Shown here in pieces: positions 56,438 through 64,000 of a stretch of 64,000 nucleotides of DNA. Source of the DNA: Mycobacterium gastri (GTDB lineage: Bacteria; Actinomycetota; Actinomycetes; Mycobacteriales; Mycobacteriaceae); contig NZ_LQOX01000119.1 of the NCBI RefSeq assembly GCF_002102175.1, forward strand, positions 1 to 64,000, read 5' to 3'. How positions within the stretch are numbered: position 1 is the stretch's first letter; the number at the start of each line of letters is the position of its first letter. The notes below the pieces were generated by a model that made no database searches, was not told the DNA's origin, and saw nothing but the letters and a program-made list of their open reading frames with translations. A program made the translations under genes and the position numbers.

Positions 56438-57513
56438 CCGATACAGGCCGGCTTTCCACGCTGGATCGATTTCTGCCGGTGTGGATCGGGCTGGCGATCG
56501 CCGCCGGGCTGGCACTGGGCCGGCTGATCCCAGGCCTGGGCGGGCTGCTCAGCGCCGTCCAGGTCGATGGGATCTCGCTGCCGATCGCGGCCGGGCTGCT
56601 GATCATGATGTATCCGGTGCTGGCCAAGGTCCGCTACGACCGGCTCGACACCGTTACCGCCGACCGCCGCCTGTTGATCGGTTCACTGCTGTTGAACTGG
56701 GTGGTCGGCCCGGCGGTCATGTTCGCCCTGGCCTGGTTGCTGCTGCCGGACCTGCCGCACTACCGGACCGGGTTGATCATCGTCGGGCTGGCCCGCTGTA
56801 TCGCCATGGTGATCATCTGGAACGACCTGGCCTGCGGTGACCGCGAAGCGGCCGCCGTCCTGGTCGCGCTGAACTCGATGTTCCAGGTCGTCATGTTCGC
56901 CGTGCTGGGCTGGTTCTACCTTTCGGTGTTGCCCGGCTGGCTCGGCCTGCCGCAAACCGGCATCGATGTCTCGGCGTGGCAAATCGCCAAATCCGTGCTC
57001 ATCTTCCTCGGTATCCCCCTGGCCGCCGGATACCTGACCCGTCGGCTCGGAGAACGCGTCAAGAGCCGGCAGTGGTATGAGACCCGGCTGCTGCCCCGAC
57101 TCGGGCCCTGGGCTCTGTACGGACTGCTGTTCACCATCGTGATTCTCTTTGCCCTGCAAGGTGATCAAATCGCCTCCCGGCCATGGGACGTCGCCCGTAT
57201 CGCGGTACCCCTGCTGGCCTACTTCGCCGTCATGTGGGCCGGGGGCTACGCGCTGGGACTAGCGTTGCGGCTGGGCTATGCCCGCACTACCACGCAGGCA
57301 TTTACCGCCGCTGGCAACAACTTTGAACTCGCCATCGCGGTGGCAATCGCCACCTTCGGCGCCTCGTCCGGTGAGGCGCTGGCCGGAGTGGTCGGACCGC
57401 TGATCGAAGTGCCCGTGCTGGTCACCCTGGTATACGTCTCTTTGGCGCTGCGGCCGCGGCTCTTCCCGTCACCGCCGACCGCGACCCGTCCGGTGGAAAG
57501 GCTGCGCTCATGA
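56434..57513 (+). CDS. acr3: Acr3-type arsenite efflux permease
   Basis: The 359-residue protein has ten membrane helices and exports arsenite using the proton gradient. Acr3 hallmarks: VWIGLAIAAGLALGRLIPG, DGISLPIAAGLLIMMYPVLAKVRY, NWVVGPAVMFALAWLLL, IIVGLARCIAMVIIWNDLACG with the essential Cys in helix 4, ALNSMFQVVMFAVLGWFY, and TTQAFTAAGNNFELAIAVAIA. GTG 56434 overlaps arsR and the stop overlaps arsC (ATGA). In M. tuberculosis Rv2643 the permease is fused to an arsenate-reductase domain as I recall; here the two are separate genes. Confidence 0.94.
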   Translation: MTDTGRLSTLDRFLPVWIGLAIAAGLALGRLIPGLGGLLSAVQVDGISLPIAAGLLIMMYPVLAKVRYDRLDTVTADRRLLIGSLLLNWVVGPAVMFALAWLLLPDLPHYRTGLIIVGLARCIAMVIIWNDLACGDREAAAVLVALNSMFQVVMFAVLGWFYLSVLPGWLGLPQTGIDVSAWQIAKSVLIFLGIPLAAGYLTRRLGERVKSRQWYETRLLPRLGPWALYGLLFTIVILFALQGDQIASRPWDVARIAVPLLAYFAVMWAGGYALGLALRLGYARTTTQAFTAAGNNFELAIAVAIATFGASSGEALAGVVGPLIEVPVLVTLVYVSLALRPRLFPSPPTATRPVERLRS

Positions 57514-57926
57514 CCGATACGCCTAGCGTGTTGTTCGTCTGCGTGCACAACGCCGGCCGCTCCCAGATGGCCGCCGCTCTGTTGACCCAGCTGTCCGAGG
57601 GCCGCATCGAAGTCCGTTCGGCCGGAACCGAACCCACTGACCGGATCAACCCGGTCGCAGTGGCCGCGATGGCCGAACTGGGCATCGACCTCACCTCGGC
57701 GACCCCGAAGGCACTCACCCCTCAGGCCGTGCAGACCAGCGATGTGGTGATCACCATGGGCTGCGGCGACGCGTGTCCGTACTTTCCCGGGGTGTCCTAC
57801 CGCGACTGGAAACTCGACGACCCCGCCGACCAGCCCCTTGACGTCGTGCGGGCCATCCGCGACGACATCACCGCACATGTTCGTGCACTGATCGCCGAAC
57901 TGCTGCCGGCACCCACTACCGGGTAA
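57510..57926 (+). CDS. arsC: Arsenate reductase, low-molecular-weight phosphatase type
   Basis: The protein has 138 residues. The PTP loop CVHNAGRSQ (C11-x5-R17) binds arsenate, and MGCGDACPYFPGVSYRDWKLDDPADQ provides further cysteines and the general-acid Asp. It reduces As(V) to As(III) for export by the adjacent Acr3. Actinobacterial members use thioredoxin or mycothiol as reductant; which one cannot be told here. The ATG overlaps the acr3 stop. The 108 bp after it, before the sensor kinase, show nothing. Confidence 0.93.
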   Translation: MTDTPSVLFVCVHNAGRSQMAAALLTQLSEGRIEVRSAGTEPTDRINPVAVAAMAELGIDLTSATPKALTPQAVQTSDVVITMGCGDACPYFPGVSYRDWKLDDPADQPLDVVRAIRDDITAHVRALIAELLPAPTTG

Positions 57927-58034
57927 CGAGCTAGAACGCTTGTGTGCCAATCGGTTTCACGCCGACTCCGGCATGGTCCTCAGTACCGAACCAAACCGCC
58001 GCCCTGATATCGGCGGCCGACGTCCCCCGCGCAT

Positions 58035-59432
58035 CTAACGGCCGGCGACCGCAGGCAACGTGAGCCGGAATTGCGCGCCGCCATCATGCGGCAGGCACAC
58101 CAGGTCCCCGCCGTGTGCCCGAGCCAGCGCCCGCGCGATCGGCAGGCCCAACCCGGCACCACCGTGGTCTCGGGCGCGTCCAGCGTCCAGGCGCACCAGG
58201 CGCTCGAAGATGCGGTAGCGCTCGTCGTCGGGGATGCCCGGGCCGGTGTCGGTAACGGTGACCTCGGCTACCCCGCTGCCGGCGCTCAGCTCGACGGTGA
58301 TGGACCCGCCCGCGGGGGTATACCTGCGGGCATTGTCAAGCAGGTTGGACAGTATCTGCGCCACCCGCGTCGGGTCCGCCGCGATGGTCAACTCGGCGAG
58401 GCCGGTCCGGTTGATCGTGAGGTTCGGCGCCAGCATGGCGACCCGGTGCACTTCGGCTTCGACAATGGCACCCAGGTCGGTGTCGTGCACATCCAGCGAT
58501 AGCCCGGTGTCGATCCGGCTCAGATCCAGCATGTCGGCGACCAGCCGACCGGCCCGGCGGGCGTCCGACAACAACAGGCTGGCGCGACGGTACTGACCGC
58601 GCGCCACAGCGTCGGCCACGTGCTGGCTGGCGCTGGTGGCCAGCTGTTCGGCGGCGGCCTGGATCCCGGCGATCGGGGTGCGCAGCTCATGAGCAGCATC
58701 GACGAGGAATTGCCGGGTCGCGCTCTCGGCTCGCTGCGCCGATTCCGCGGCTTGCCGCGCCCGCAGCTCAGAAGCTTCCAACGCATCCAGCATCCCGTCG
58801 AAAGCGCTTGCGGCCCTGCCTAATTCGGTATCGGTGCGATCCGGGTGCAGCCGACGGCCGCGGTCGCCGGTGGTGATGTCCAGGGCGAGCGCGGCGAGCC
58901 GGTCCAAGGGCCGCAGCGCCGTCCTGCTGACCGCAACCAGCAGCAGTGCCGCCACCGCCAACGTTCCCAGCCCGGCAGCGATCATTAGCTGACGCAGCTG
59001 ACGGGTCACCTGGGTGGTCTGCGTGGTGTCGGCAACCAGGATCAGCCGGGAACCGTCCGGCAGCGGGTGCACCACCGCCGTTGCAGTGGTGTCGGGTGGC
59101 AGGCCGGGCGGCGCCGGGACGACCGGGCCCGCGGTGGTCGCGGGGCTGATGCTGCGATCACCATAGGCGCTGCCGTCGGCGGTCACCAGCAGGGCCCGCA
59201 CACTACCCCCGTTGAGCTGGGCGGCAAGCAATTCGGGTGATGTGTGCGCGGCCACCAGCGCATCGGCGCGCGAGGTGGCCGCCATGAGCCGATCCCGCAG
59301 ATTCCGTCGAGCCTGCAGCCCCAGGCTGACGTCGACGGTGACACCCAGCACCACGAGCAACCCCACTAATAGGGCGACTACCAGCAGCACCACCCGACGC
59401 TGCAGGGACGGCGTCGGCGTCGCGACCGTCAT
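58035..59432 (-). CDS. Two-component sensor histidine kinase
   Basis: The protein has 465 residues. A membrane helix (about 13-35, VVLLVVALLVGLLVVLGVTV), a periplasmic sensor part of about 110 residues, a second helix (about 150-172), and HAMP (ALRPLDRLAALALDITTGD) lead to the dimerisation box AAHELRTPIAGIQAA with phospho-accepting His248. ATPase boxes follow: N (SNLLDNARRYTP), G1 (VTDTGPGIPDDE) and G2 (GGAGLGLPIARALARAHGG). The signal is unknown. ATG 59432 overlaps the regulator stop by four bases. It resembles the TrcS/TcrY/PrrB type of M. tuberculosis without a clear one-to-one match. Confidence 0.92.
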   Translation of the reverse strand: MTVATPTPSLQRRVVLLVVALLVGLLVVLGVTVDVSLGLQARRNLRDRLMAATSRADALVAAHTSPELLAAQLNGGSVRALLVTADGSAYGDRSISPATTAGPVVPAPPGLPPDTTATAVVHPLPDGSRLILVADTTQTTQVTRQLRQLMIAAGLGTLAVAALLLVAVSRTALRPLDRLAALALDITTGDRGRRLHPDRTDTELGRAASAFDGMLDALEASELRARQAAESAQRAESATRQFLVDAAHELRTPIAGIQAAAEQLATSASQHVADAVARGQYRRASLLLSDARRAGRLVADMLDLSRIDTGLSLDVHDTDLGAIVEAEVHRVAMLAPNLTINRTGLAELTIAADPTRVAQILSNLLDNARRYTPAGGSITVELSAGSGVAEVTVTDTGPGIPDDERYRIFERLVRLDAGRARDHGGAGLGLPIARALARAHGGDLVCLPHDGGAQFRLTLPAVAGR

Positions 59433-60169
59433 GCCCGTGGTTGGAGTCGGTATCCGATGCCGCGAACCGTGTGCAGCATCCGCGGGCCACGGGCCTCGAG
59501 CTTTCGCCGCAGACTGCTGACGTGGACTTGCACCAGATTGGTGTCGTAGGCGTCGTAACCCCACACCGCATTGAGGATCTGACGGGCGCTGACAATCCGG
59601 CCGCGTTGCTGCACGAGAAAGTCGAGCAGCCGAAGCTCGGTGGCGGTCAGTTCCAGCCGGTGGCCGTCGCGTGCGGCGACTCCGGCGTCGACGTCGAGGA
59701 TCAGATCGCCGACCTGGACCACGCGCGGTAACCGGCCCCGCCGCCGCAGCACCGCCCCCACCCGTGACACCAGCTCGGCGAGTTCGAAGGGTTTGACCAC
59801 GTAGTCGTCGGCGCCGCCGTCAAGACCGCGCAACCGGTCGGGCAGGCCGTCGCGGGCGGTGATCAACACGATGCTGATGTCGCCCCACGCCTGGATGACG
59901 TTGATGAGGTCGAAGCCGTCGCGACCCGGCAACATCACGTCGAGCACCACCAGATCGGGCCGCAGTCCCTCCAGGACCTCTTCCAAATCTTCCCCGTCAC
60001 AACGGGTCTCGGTGTGATAACCGACGTCGGCCAACGCTTCGCCGACCATTTCCCGAATGGTCTCGGAGTCCTCGACCACCAGCACTCGCGGCGTGCCGAC
60101 ACTGAACCGGCCGATGCGCCCCGCCGCCGAATGACCCGCGACGCGGTCCGGGCGCGAACGATCGGTCAT
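59429..60169 (-). CDS. OmpR/PhoB-family response regulator
   Basis: The protein has 246 residues. Receiver domain about 27-140: VLVVEDSETIREM, phospho-Asp77 in LVVLDVMLPGRDGFDLI, VLITARDG, and KPFELAEL with the conserved Lys. Winged-helix effector about 150-245: LELTATELRLLDFLVQQRGRIV, LNAVWGYDAYDTNLVQVHVSSLRRKLE and TVRGIGYRL. ATG 60169 has GGAG very close upstream. The gene diverges from a proline-rich membrane protein gene 83 bp away, which is the most likely local target. Confidence 0.92.
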   Translation of the reverse strand: MTDRSRPDRVAGHSAAGRIGRFSVGTPRVLVVEDSETIREMVGEALADVGYHTETRCDGEDLEEVLEGLRPDLVVLDVMLPGRDGFDLINVIQAWGDISIVLITARDGLPDRLRGLDGGADDYVVKPFELAELVSRVGAVLRRRGRLPRVVQVGDLILDVDAGVAARDGHRLELTATELRLLDFLVQQRGRIVSARQILNAVWGYDAYDTNLVQVHVSSLRRKLEARGPRMLHTVRGIGYRLQPRA

Positions 60170-60252
60170 GGCTCCATTGTTAACGTGCGGTGCTGAGATC
60201 AATCTGAAGCACGCACGTTTGTCCCAACCAATTTCACCGACATGGGGAGCAC

Positions 60253-60573
60253 ATGACCGCCCACCACACCAACCCGCCACCCCCACCGGCAACCGGAGCC
60301 GCAGCCGGGCGGCGCCATTCCACCGGCGTGGTGATCGGTGCCGCGGTGGCGGGTTTGGCGATCGGCGCACTCGCCGTCTTCGCGGTCACCGGCGTCACCT
60401 GGAAAATCCGCGTCGAGCTGCCCGCCCCGCTGTATCCACCCGCGCTGTCAGCGACGCCACCGGTGAGTAATCCCCTGTCACCGCCGGCAGCGCCGACAGC
60501 GCCGACATCGGCGCCGAGCAGCTCCCCCGCGCCGCCACCGGCGCCGTTGCCGCCATTGCCGCCTGGTCAGTAA
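60253..60573 (+). CDS. Small Pro/Ala-rich membrane-anchored protein
   Basis: The protein has 106 residues. A short proline-rich start, one helix (about 26-48, VVIGAAVAGLAIGALAVFAVTGV) and an extended Pro/Ser/Ala tail that should lie outside the membrane. ATG 60253 follows GGGGAG. No enzyme domain is present. It resembles the next gene in layout (R-rich stretch, G/A-rich helix, Pro tail), so the two are likely paralogues. It diverges from the response regulator gene and may be controlled by it or sensed by the kinase. Confidence 0.65.
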   Translation: MTAHHTNPPPPPATGAAAGRRHSTGVVIGAAVAGLAIGALAVFAVTGVTWKIRVELPAPLYPPALSATPPVSNPLSPPAAPTAPTSAPSSSPAPPPAPLPPLPPGQ

Positions 60574-60662
60574 GCAGCTTCGAGCACCCGAGTTTCTTCA
60601 GATCCACTTCAAGTACGGCCGTTAGCGTCGCGACTACCGAACACCCCGACGTGAGGAGCCGT

Positions 60663-61139
60663 ATGACCGCCGACGAGAACACCACCACCACCGGCCCTGT
60701 CGCAACTCCCGCACCAGCCGGGCCCCCACCGGCTGTCGTCGCCGATCCCGGACGTGAGCGCCGCCGTTTCTCGCTGGCCGCGCTGATCGGCGCCGGGGTT
60801 GCGGGCCTGATCCTGGGCGCAGCCGGCAGCATGGCTGCGATCGCGTTCGCCTGGCTGATCAGCGTCGGGCCACCGCCACCTCCCCCGGGGCCGGGGCCCA
60901 TGCAAATGCCGGGGCAAGCGTTCAGCCACGGCCAACCGCCCCCTCCCGGTCCCGGCGGCCCACCCGGGCCGGTCGCGGGAGCTTTCCGGCCGATGCCCGG
61001 GCCGATGGGCGTGCCGCGTGGTCCGCGGCCGCCGACGCCACCGCAAGCCGGGCCTTTCGGCCCGGGTCAGCCACCGGGAGCGCCCGATCAGCCGCCCGCA
61101 CCACCGTCGTCGCAACCGTCGCCGACGCCCCGCCCCTGA
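60663..61139 (+). CDS. Pro/Gly-rich membrane-anchored protein
   Basis: The protein has 158 residues. After a Thr/Pro/Ala-rich start and a basic stretch (GRERRRFS) comes one helix (about 38-62, LAALIGAGVAGLILGAAGSM) and a long Pro/Gly tail with PPPPPPGPGPMQMPGQ. ATG 60663 has GAGGAG five bases before it. Function unknown. It is paralogous in layout to the gene at 60253 and lies 89 bp after it. Confidence 0.65.
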   Translation: MTADENTTTTGPVATPAPAGPPPAVVADPGRERRRFSLAALIGAGVAGLILGAAGSMAAIAFAWLISVGPPPPPPGPGPMQMPGQAFSHGQPPPPGPGGPPGPVAGAFRPMPGPMGVPRGPRPPTPPQAGPFGPGQPPGAPDQPPAPPSSQPSPTPRP

Positions 61140-61181
61140 TGCGTCGCGGAGCACGAACCACGCAACCACCGGAGTGAACAT

Positions 61182-61209
61182 ACGTTTATAATTGTAAACG
61201 TGCGTTTAC
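61182..61209. promoter_or_regulatory. TetR operator overlapping the start codon
   Basis: GTAAACG-TG-CGTTTAC at 61194-61209 is a perfect inverted repeat that contains the GTG start of the TetR gene (61200-61202). A third half-site, ACGTTTA, lies at 61182-61188 and pairs with TAAACG across six bases. This is a typical self-repression site; binding would block both transcription and the start region. Confidence 0.75.
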
Positions 61210-61817
61210 CCCAGCCGGACGACCGGACAGCGCGAGCACGAATCCGTGACGAGGCCCTGCGACTGTTCGCCGAGCGCGGCCCCGCCGCGGTCACGATGCG
61301 CGACATCGCGACCGCGGCGGGAGTGTCTGCGGCCTTGGTCATCCGCCACTACGGCTCGAAGGACGGTCTGATCGAGGCCGTCGACACTCATGTCGTCGCG
61401 ACCTTCGACGTGCTGCTGACCGAAATCACCGACCAGACCGGGGCATCGGGCCTCGGCCCGGCAACGGTGCCCGGCCTGCTCGACGGCCTGGCCACCCACC
61501 TGCCGCCCGACTCGGCGATCCCGGCCTACCTGAGCCGGATGTTGATCGCCGGGGGTCCGGCCGGGTCGACATTGTTCGAACGCCTTTTCCGGCTCAGCAA
61601 AGCCGCTCTGGACGCCATGGTGGCCGCCGGCACGGCCAGTGCCGGCGCGGATCCCGAGATGCGCGCCGCCTTCTTGCTGGTCAACGATCTGGCGCTGCTG
61701 ACCCTACGGCCACGGCTGATCGAGGTGCTTGACGTGGACCCGCTCACGGCTACCGGGATGCAGCGCTGGGCCGGCGAGGTCTTCTCGATCTACCGCGACG
61801 GACTCCTCAGCACCTGA
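61200..61817 (+). CDS. TetR-family transcriptional regulator
   Basis: The protein has 205 residues. N-terminal helix-turn-helix: ARIRDEALRLFAERGPAAVTMRDIATAAGVSAALVIRHYGSKDGL (in several pieces). The ligand-binding half is variable and ends in GMQRWAGEVFSIYRDGLL. The start lies within its own operator, and a small protein gene follows 20 bp after its stop, so the two are probably one unit. No ligand can be proposed. Confidence 0.9.
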   Translation: MRLPQPDDRTARARIRDEALRLFAERGPAAVTMRDIATAAGVSAALVIRHYGSKDGLIEAVDTHVVATFDVLLTEITDQTGASGLGPATVPGLLDGLATHLPPDSAIPAYLSRMLIAGGPAGSTLFERLFRLSKAALDAMVAAGTASAGADPEMRAAFLLVNDLALLTLRPRLIEVLDVDPLTATGMQRWAGEVFSIYRDGLLST

Positions 61818-61837
61818 CGAAGGTTTGGAGGCTAACA

Positions 61838-62053
61838 ATGTCCCTATTGGCGTCCCTATTGGCGTCCCTATTGGCCCCGGCCGGCGCACGGCTGTTACGC
61901 TCCCGCAGGCTAATGCGTGCGCCCATGGCCGCCTACCGCAGCCGCCACCCGCGAGCCTGGCGACAGCTCAAGCCGGCACTCGAGCAGACTCTCGGCACTG
62001 CCATCACCGACACCGACACCCCACTGCCGCTGGTCGAGTTGCGCCTCGACTAA
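61838..62053 (+). CDS. Small basic protein with SLLA repeats
   Basis: The protein has 71 residues. The N-terminus is MSLLASLLASLLAPAGARLL, formed by a triple 12-bp repeat, followed by a basic stretch and an acidic end (TDTDTPLPLVELRLD). A GGAGG ribosome site precedes ATG 61838 by six bases, so translation is likely. It overlaps the convergent DoxX gene by four bases. Function unknown; the amphipathic, basic start could associate with membrane. Confidence 0.6.
   Translation: MSLLASLLASLLAPAGARLLRSRRLMRAPMAAYRSRHPRAWRQLKPALEQTLGTAITDTDTPLPLVELRLD
61840..61875. repeat. Three tandem copies of a 12-bp unit
   Basis: GTCCCTATTGGC occurs three times head to tail at 61840-61851, 61852-61863 and 61864-61875, right after the start codon of the small gene. 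The unit is a multiple of three, so copy-number change would add or remove four residues (SLLA) without shifting the frame. Confidence 0.8.
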
Positions 62054-62406
62054 ACCCGGTCCGGCCCCTTGGCCGTCATCGCCGCGAACAGCGCCAGAAA
62101 CAGGGCCGCCGGAATCGCCCGGACACTGAAGTCTCGTGCGCGAATATGCGTGCCCAGCGCCAAGACGAAGTACACCGTCAGCATCGCCGTCGTCAATCGC
62201 GCCAACGCGGGAAACCGGGTGGCCGAGAGCAGTCCGACCGCCGAGGCGGCCTTGGCCACGGGCAGGACCGGACGAATACCGGCCGGCACTCCCAGGTCGT
62301 CGAGCAGCTTCTCGATCGGTGCCAGCGGGATCGCGCATGCCACCGCATCGCCGGCCTGAAACACCGCCAGGGCCGCATAGGTTTTCGGTGAGGTCAAAAG
62401 GCCCAT
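62050..62406 (-). CDS. DoxX-family membrane protein
   Basis: The protein has 118 residues and four hydrophobic segments: TYAALAVFQAGDAVACAIPL, PVLPVAKAASAVGLLSA, TAMLTVYFVLALGTHIRARD and AALFLALFAAMT. The KAASAVGLL and LGTHIRARD pieces are common to actinobacterial DoxX-like proteins. The role is uncertain; relatives form redox-linked membrane complexes. ATG 62406 is nine bases after the SPFH stop on the same strand. Confidence 0.75.
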   Translation of the reverse strand: MGLLTSPKTYAALAVFQAGDAVACAIPLAPIEKLLDDLGVPAGIRPVLPVAKAASAVGLLSATRFPALARLTTAMLTVYFVLALGTHIRARDFSVRAIPAALFLALFAAMTAKGPDRV

Positions 62407-62415
62407 CAGCTGCTC

Positions 62416-63561
62416 CTAGCGCCTGAGCTCCGGCGGCGGACCCAGCGGATTTTCCGCCGGTGTGCGAGCTATCGCCTCGGCCTTGGCCACCGCTTGGGCG
62501 ATCGTCGGGTCGGGCTCGGTGGAGAACCACTCGGCGACCTCGGCGTCGTCGCCGTCGGCGGCGTGCTTGGGCAGCTCCTCGACCGGAGACGGCTCGAAGC
62601 GGAACACGCCGTCCTCCCCCGGCGTGCCCAACAGCCTGGTGAAGCCCTGCAGCGCCGCACTGAAATCGCTGGGCACCACCCATACCTTGTTGGCGTCGCC
62701 GCGGGCCATCTCCGGCAGCGTCTGCAGGTACTGGTAGGCCAGCATCTCGGGTGTCGGCCGGCCGGCCTTGATCGCCGCGAACGTCTTCTCGATGGCTTTG
62801 GCCTGCCCCTGCGCCTGCAGGTAGGCCGCGGCTCGCTCGCCCTGGGCACGCAATATCCGCGACTGCCGCTCGGCCTCGGCAGCCAGGATCGCGGCCTGCT
62901 TGGCGCCCTCGGCCGCAAGAATCTGCGCCTGCTTCTGCCCCTCCGCCTGCTTGATCGCCGCTTCCCGGGTGCCCTCGGCGGTCAGGATCATCGCCCGCTT
63001 TTCCCGGTCGGCCTTCATCTGCTTTTCCATCGACGCCTGAATGGACGGCGGCGGGTCGATGCTGCGCAATTCCACCCGCGCCACCCGCAGACCCCAGCGG
63101 CCGGTCGCCTCATCGAGCACCCCGCGCAACTGCGCGTTGATCTGATCGCGGGACGTCAGCGTCTGCTCGAGGGTCATGCCACCGACGACGTTGCGCAGCG
63201 TGGTGGTGGTGAGCTGCTCGACACCGACGATGTAATTGCTGATCTCATAGACCGCGGCCTGGGGCACGGTGACCTGGAAGTACACCACGGTGTCGATGTT
63301 GAGGGTCAGGTTGTCCTCGGTGATGACCGGCTGCGGCGGAAACGACACCACCCGCTCGCGCAGATCCACCCGGGCGCGGACCCGGTCGATGAACGGCACC
63401 AACAACGTCAACTGCCCACTGACGGTGCGGCTGTAACGACCCAACCGCTCGATCACCGCGGCCTCGGCCTGCGGGATCAGCGCAACCGACTTGGCCACCA
63501 CAATGATGGCGAATATCACCAGGACGGCCAGAAATACCAGGCCGGCAACGGCACCTTCCAC
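62416..63561 (-). CDS. SPFH/Band 7 (stomatin-like) membrane protein, Rv1488-like
   Basis: The protein has 381 residues. One N-terminal helix (8-26, GLVFLAVLVIFAIIVVAKS) is followed by a Band 7 domain (PQAEAAVIERLGRYSRTVSG, LRERVVSFPPQPVITEDN, RNVVGGMTLEQTLTSRDQI) and an Ala/Glu/Gln-rich coiled coil (about 190-265, with AEGQKQAQILAAEGAKQAA). Such proteins scaffold membrane microdomains and work with NfeD partners, here encoded 21 bp upstream. It matches the Rv1488-Rv1487 pair of M. tuberculosis. Confidence 0.92.
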   Translation of the reverse strand: MEGAVAGLVFLAVLVIFAIIVVAKSVALIPQAEAAVIERLGRYSRTVSGQLTLLVPFIDRVRARVDLRERVVSFPPQPVITEDNLTLNIDTVVYFQVTVPQAAVYEISNYIVGVEQLTTTTLRNVVGGMTLEQTLTSRDQINAQLRGVLDEATGRWGLRVARVELRSIDPPPSIQASMEKQMKADREKRAMILTAEGTREAAIKQAEGQKQAQILAAEGAKQAAILAAEAERQSRILRAQGERAAAYLQAQGQAKAIEKTFAAIKAGRPTPEMLAYQYLQTLPEMARGDANKVWVVPSDFSAALQGFTRLLGTPGEDGVFRFEPSPVEELPKHAADGDDAEVAEWFSTEPDPTIAQAVAKAEAIARTPAENPLGPPPELRR

Positions 63562-63582
63562 CGGGATTCCTTTCTCGAGTTG

Positions 63583-64000
63583 CTACGCGTCTTTGAATAC
63601 GACCGCGGTGGCTCCGTCGATGTGCACCACGGTCACCGAATCACCCGGTTCGAACACGTCGCCCTCGTTCAGCGGACGCGCCGTCCACACCTGGCCGTCG
63701 ATTTTGACCTGGCCTTCATCACGGGCGACCCGATCCAGCACCAGCGCGCTCTTGCCCTCCAGCGCCTTGATCCCCATCGGCACGCCCTTGCCCGGCGTCA
63801 GCCGCCGCCGCAACGCGGGGCGAACCAGCACCAGCAACAGCACCGACACGATCAGAAACACCGCACCGTCGGCCCACACCGGCCAGTCCATCAGCCAGCT
63901 GCTTGCCGACGCCGCCAGCGCGCCGCCGCCGAGCATCAGCAGGAACATGTCGCCGGTCAACGCCTCCGCGCTGGCAAGCGCCAACGCTGCGATCAGCCAG
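63583..64000 (-). CDS. NfeD-like membrane protein, Rv1487-like, partial
   Basis: About 139 residues are visible; the start lies beyond the right edge, since the frame is open to base 64000 (reading WLIAALALASAEALTGDMF). Hydrophobic helices are followed by an OB-fold domain with GKSALVLDRVARDEGQVKI, VWTARPLNEGDVFEPGDSV and VVHIDGATAVVF. NfeD proteins partner SPFH proteins in membrane quality control. It precedes the SPFH gene on the minus strand. Confidence 0.88.
   Translation of the reverse strand, partial: WLIAALALASAEALTGDMFLLMLGGGALAASASSWLMDWPVWADGAVFLIVSVLLLVLVRPALRRRLTPGKGVPMGIKALEGKSALVLDRVARDEGQVKIDGQVWTARPLNEGDVFEPGDSVTVVHIDGATAVVFKDA

Noticed and set aside
60253..61139. PE/PPE or PE_PGRS proteins
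   Set aside because: The Pro/Gly-rich tails look similar at first, but the conserved PE or PPE N-terminal domains are absent and each has a single membrane helix instead.

Overview
The window looks like the chromosome of a slow-growing Mycobacterium. It is GC-rich and GTG starts are frequent. It carries mycobacterial hallmark families: a PknE-type kinase with an extracytoplasmic thioredoxin fold, a CmaA-type cyclopropane synthase, a FadD25-type FAAL next to a Pks5/Mas-type synthase, and methylmalonyl-CoA mutase genes. The gene order from about 47 to 64 kb follows M. tuberculosis Rv1498A to Rv1487 as I remember it (dodecin, lipL, meaB, mutB, mutA, Rv1491c, then Rv1488 and Rv1487). The species cannot be fixed from sequence alone. 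A lineage that makes lipooligosaccharide (LOS), in the marinum/kansasii/gastri sense, would fit.

Layout. 0-1.05 kb: end of an IS607-type element with its recombinase split by an in-frame amber codon. 1.1-13.5 kb: mixed core genes (TrkA-like RCK protein, CPA-type antiporter, cyclopropane synthase with a 30-bp palindromic insertion, pknE, MFS transporter, an E. coli-type glycogen phosphorylase, an exported peptidase-like protein). 13.7-22.3 kb: fadD25-like and pks5-like genes diverging from a 538-bp regulatory region with striking repeats. 22.4-46.9 kb: a large glycan locus with CDP-glucose genes (rfbF, rfbG, rfbH), glycosyltransferases, two GtrA proteins, methyltransferases, a UDP-sugar dehydrogenase, epimerases and two paralogous large membrane proteins. 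47.0-54.8 kb: dodecin, lipL, meaB, mutB, mutA and a DedA-like gene. 54.8-57.9 kb: an arsenic-resistance island. 58.0-61.1 kb: a two-component system and two proline-rich membrane proteins. 61.2-64 kb: TetR, DoxX, SPFH and NfeD genes.

The most interesting part is 23.8-32.3 kb. RfbF, RfbG and RfbH should make a CDP-3,6-dideoxy-4-ketohexose; RfbH shows the exact [2Fe-2S] and His signature of true E1 dehydrases. Next to them three overlapping genes encode a NeuB-type PEP-condensing enzyme fused to a cupin, an acetolactate-synthase-like TPP enzyme, and a HAD phosphatase. I infer that these build a 3-deoxy-2-keto acid from PEP and a short aldose, remove its phosphate, decarboxylate it, and transfer the resulting acyl anion to C4 of the CDP-ketosugar. 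This would give a 3,6-dideoxy-4-C-(polyhydroxyalkyl) hexose, the class to which caryophyllose of M. marinum LOS and the branched sugar of M. gastri LOS belong. Downstream methyltransferases, glycosyltransferases and GtrA/GT87-type membrane proteins would decorate and assemble the glycan. The adjacent FadD/Pks pair would make the polymethyl-branched acyl chains.

No rRNA, tRNA or CRISPR array was recognised. All names come from reading motifs and from memory of the families. No database search was run.
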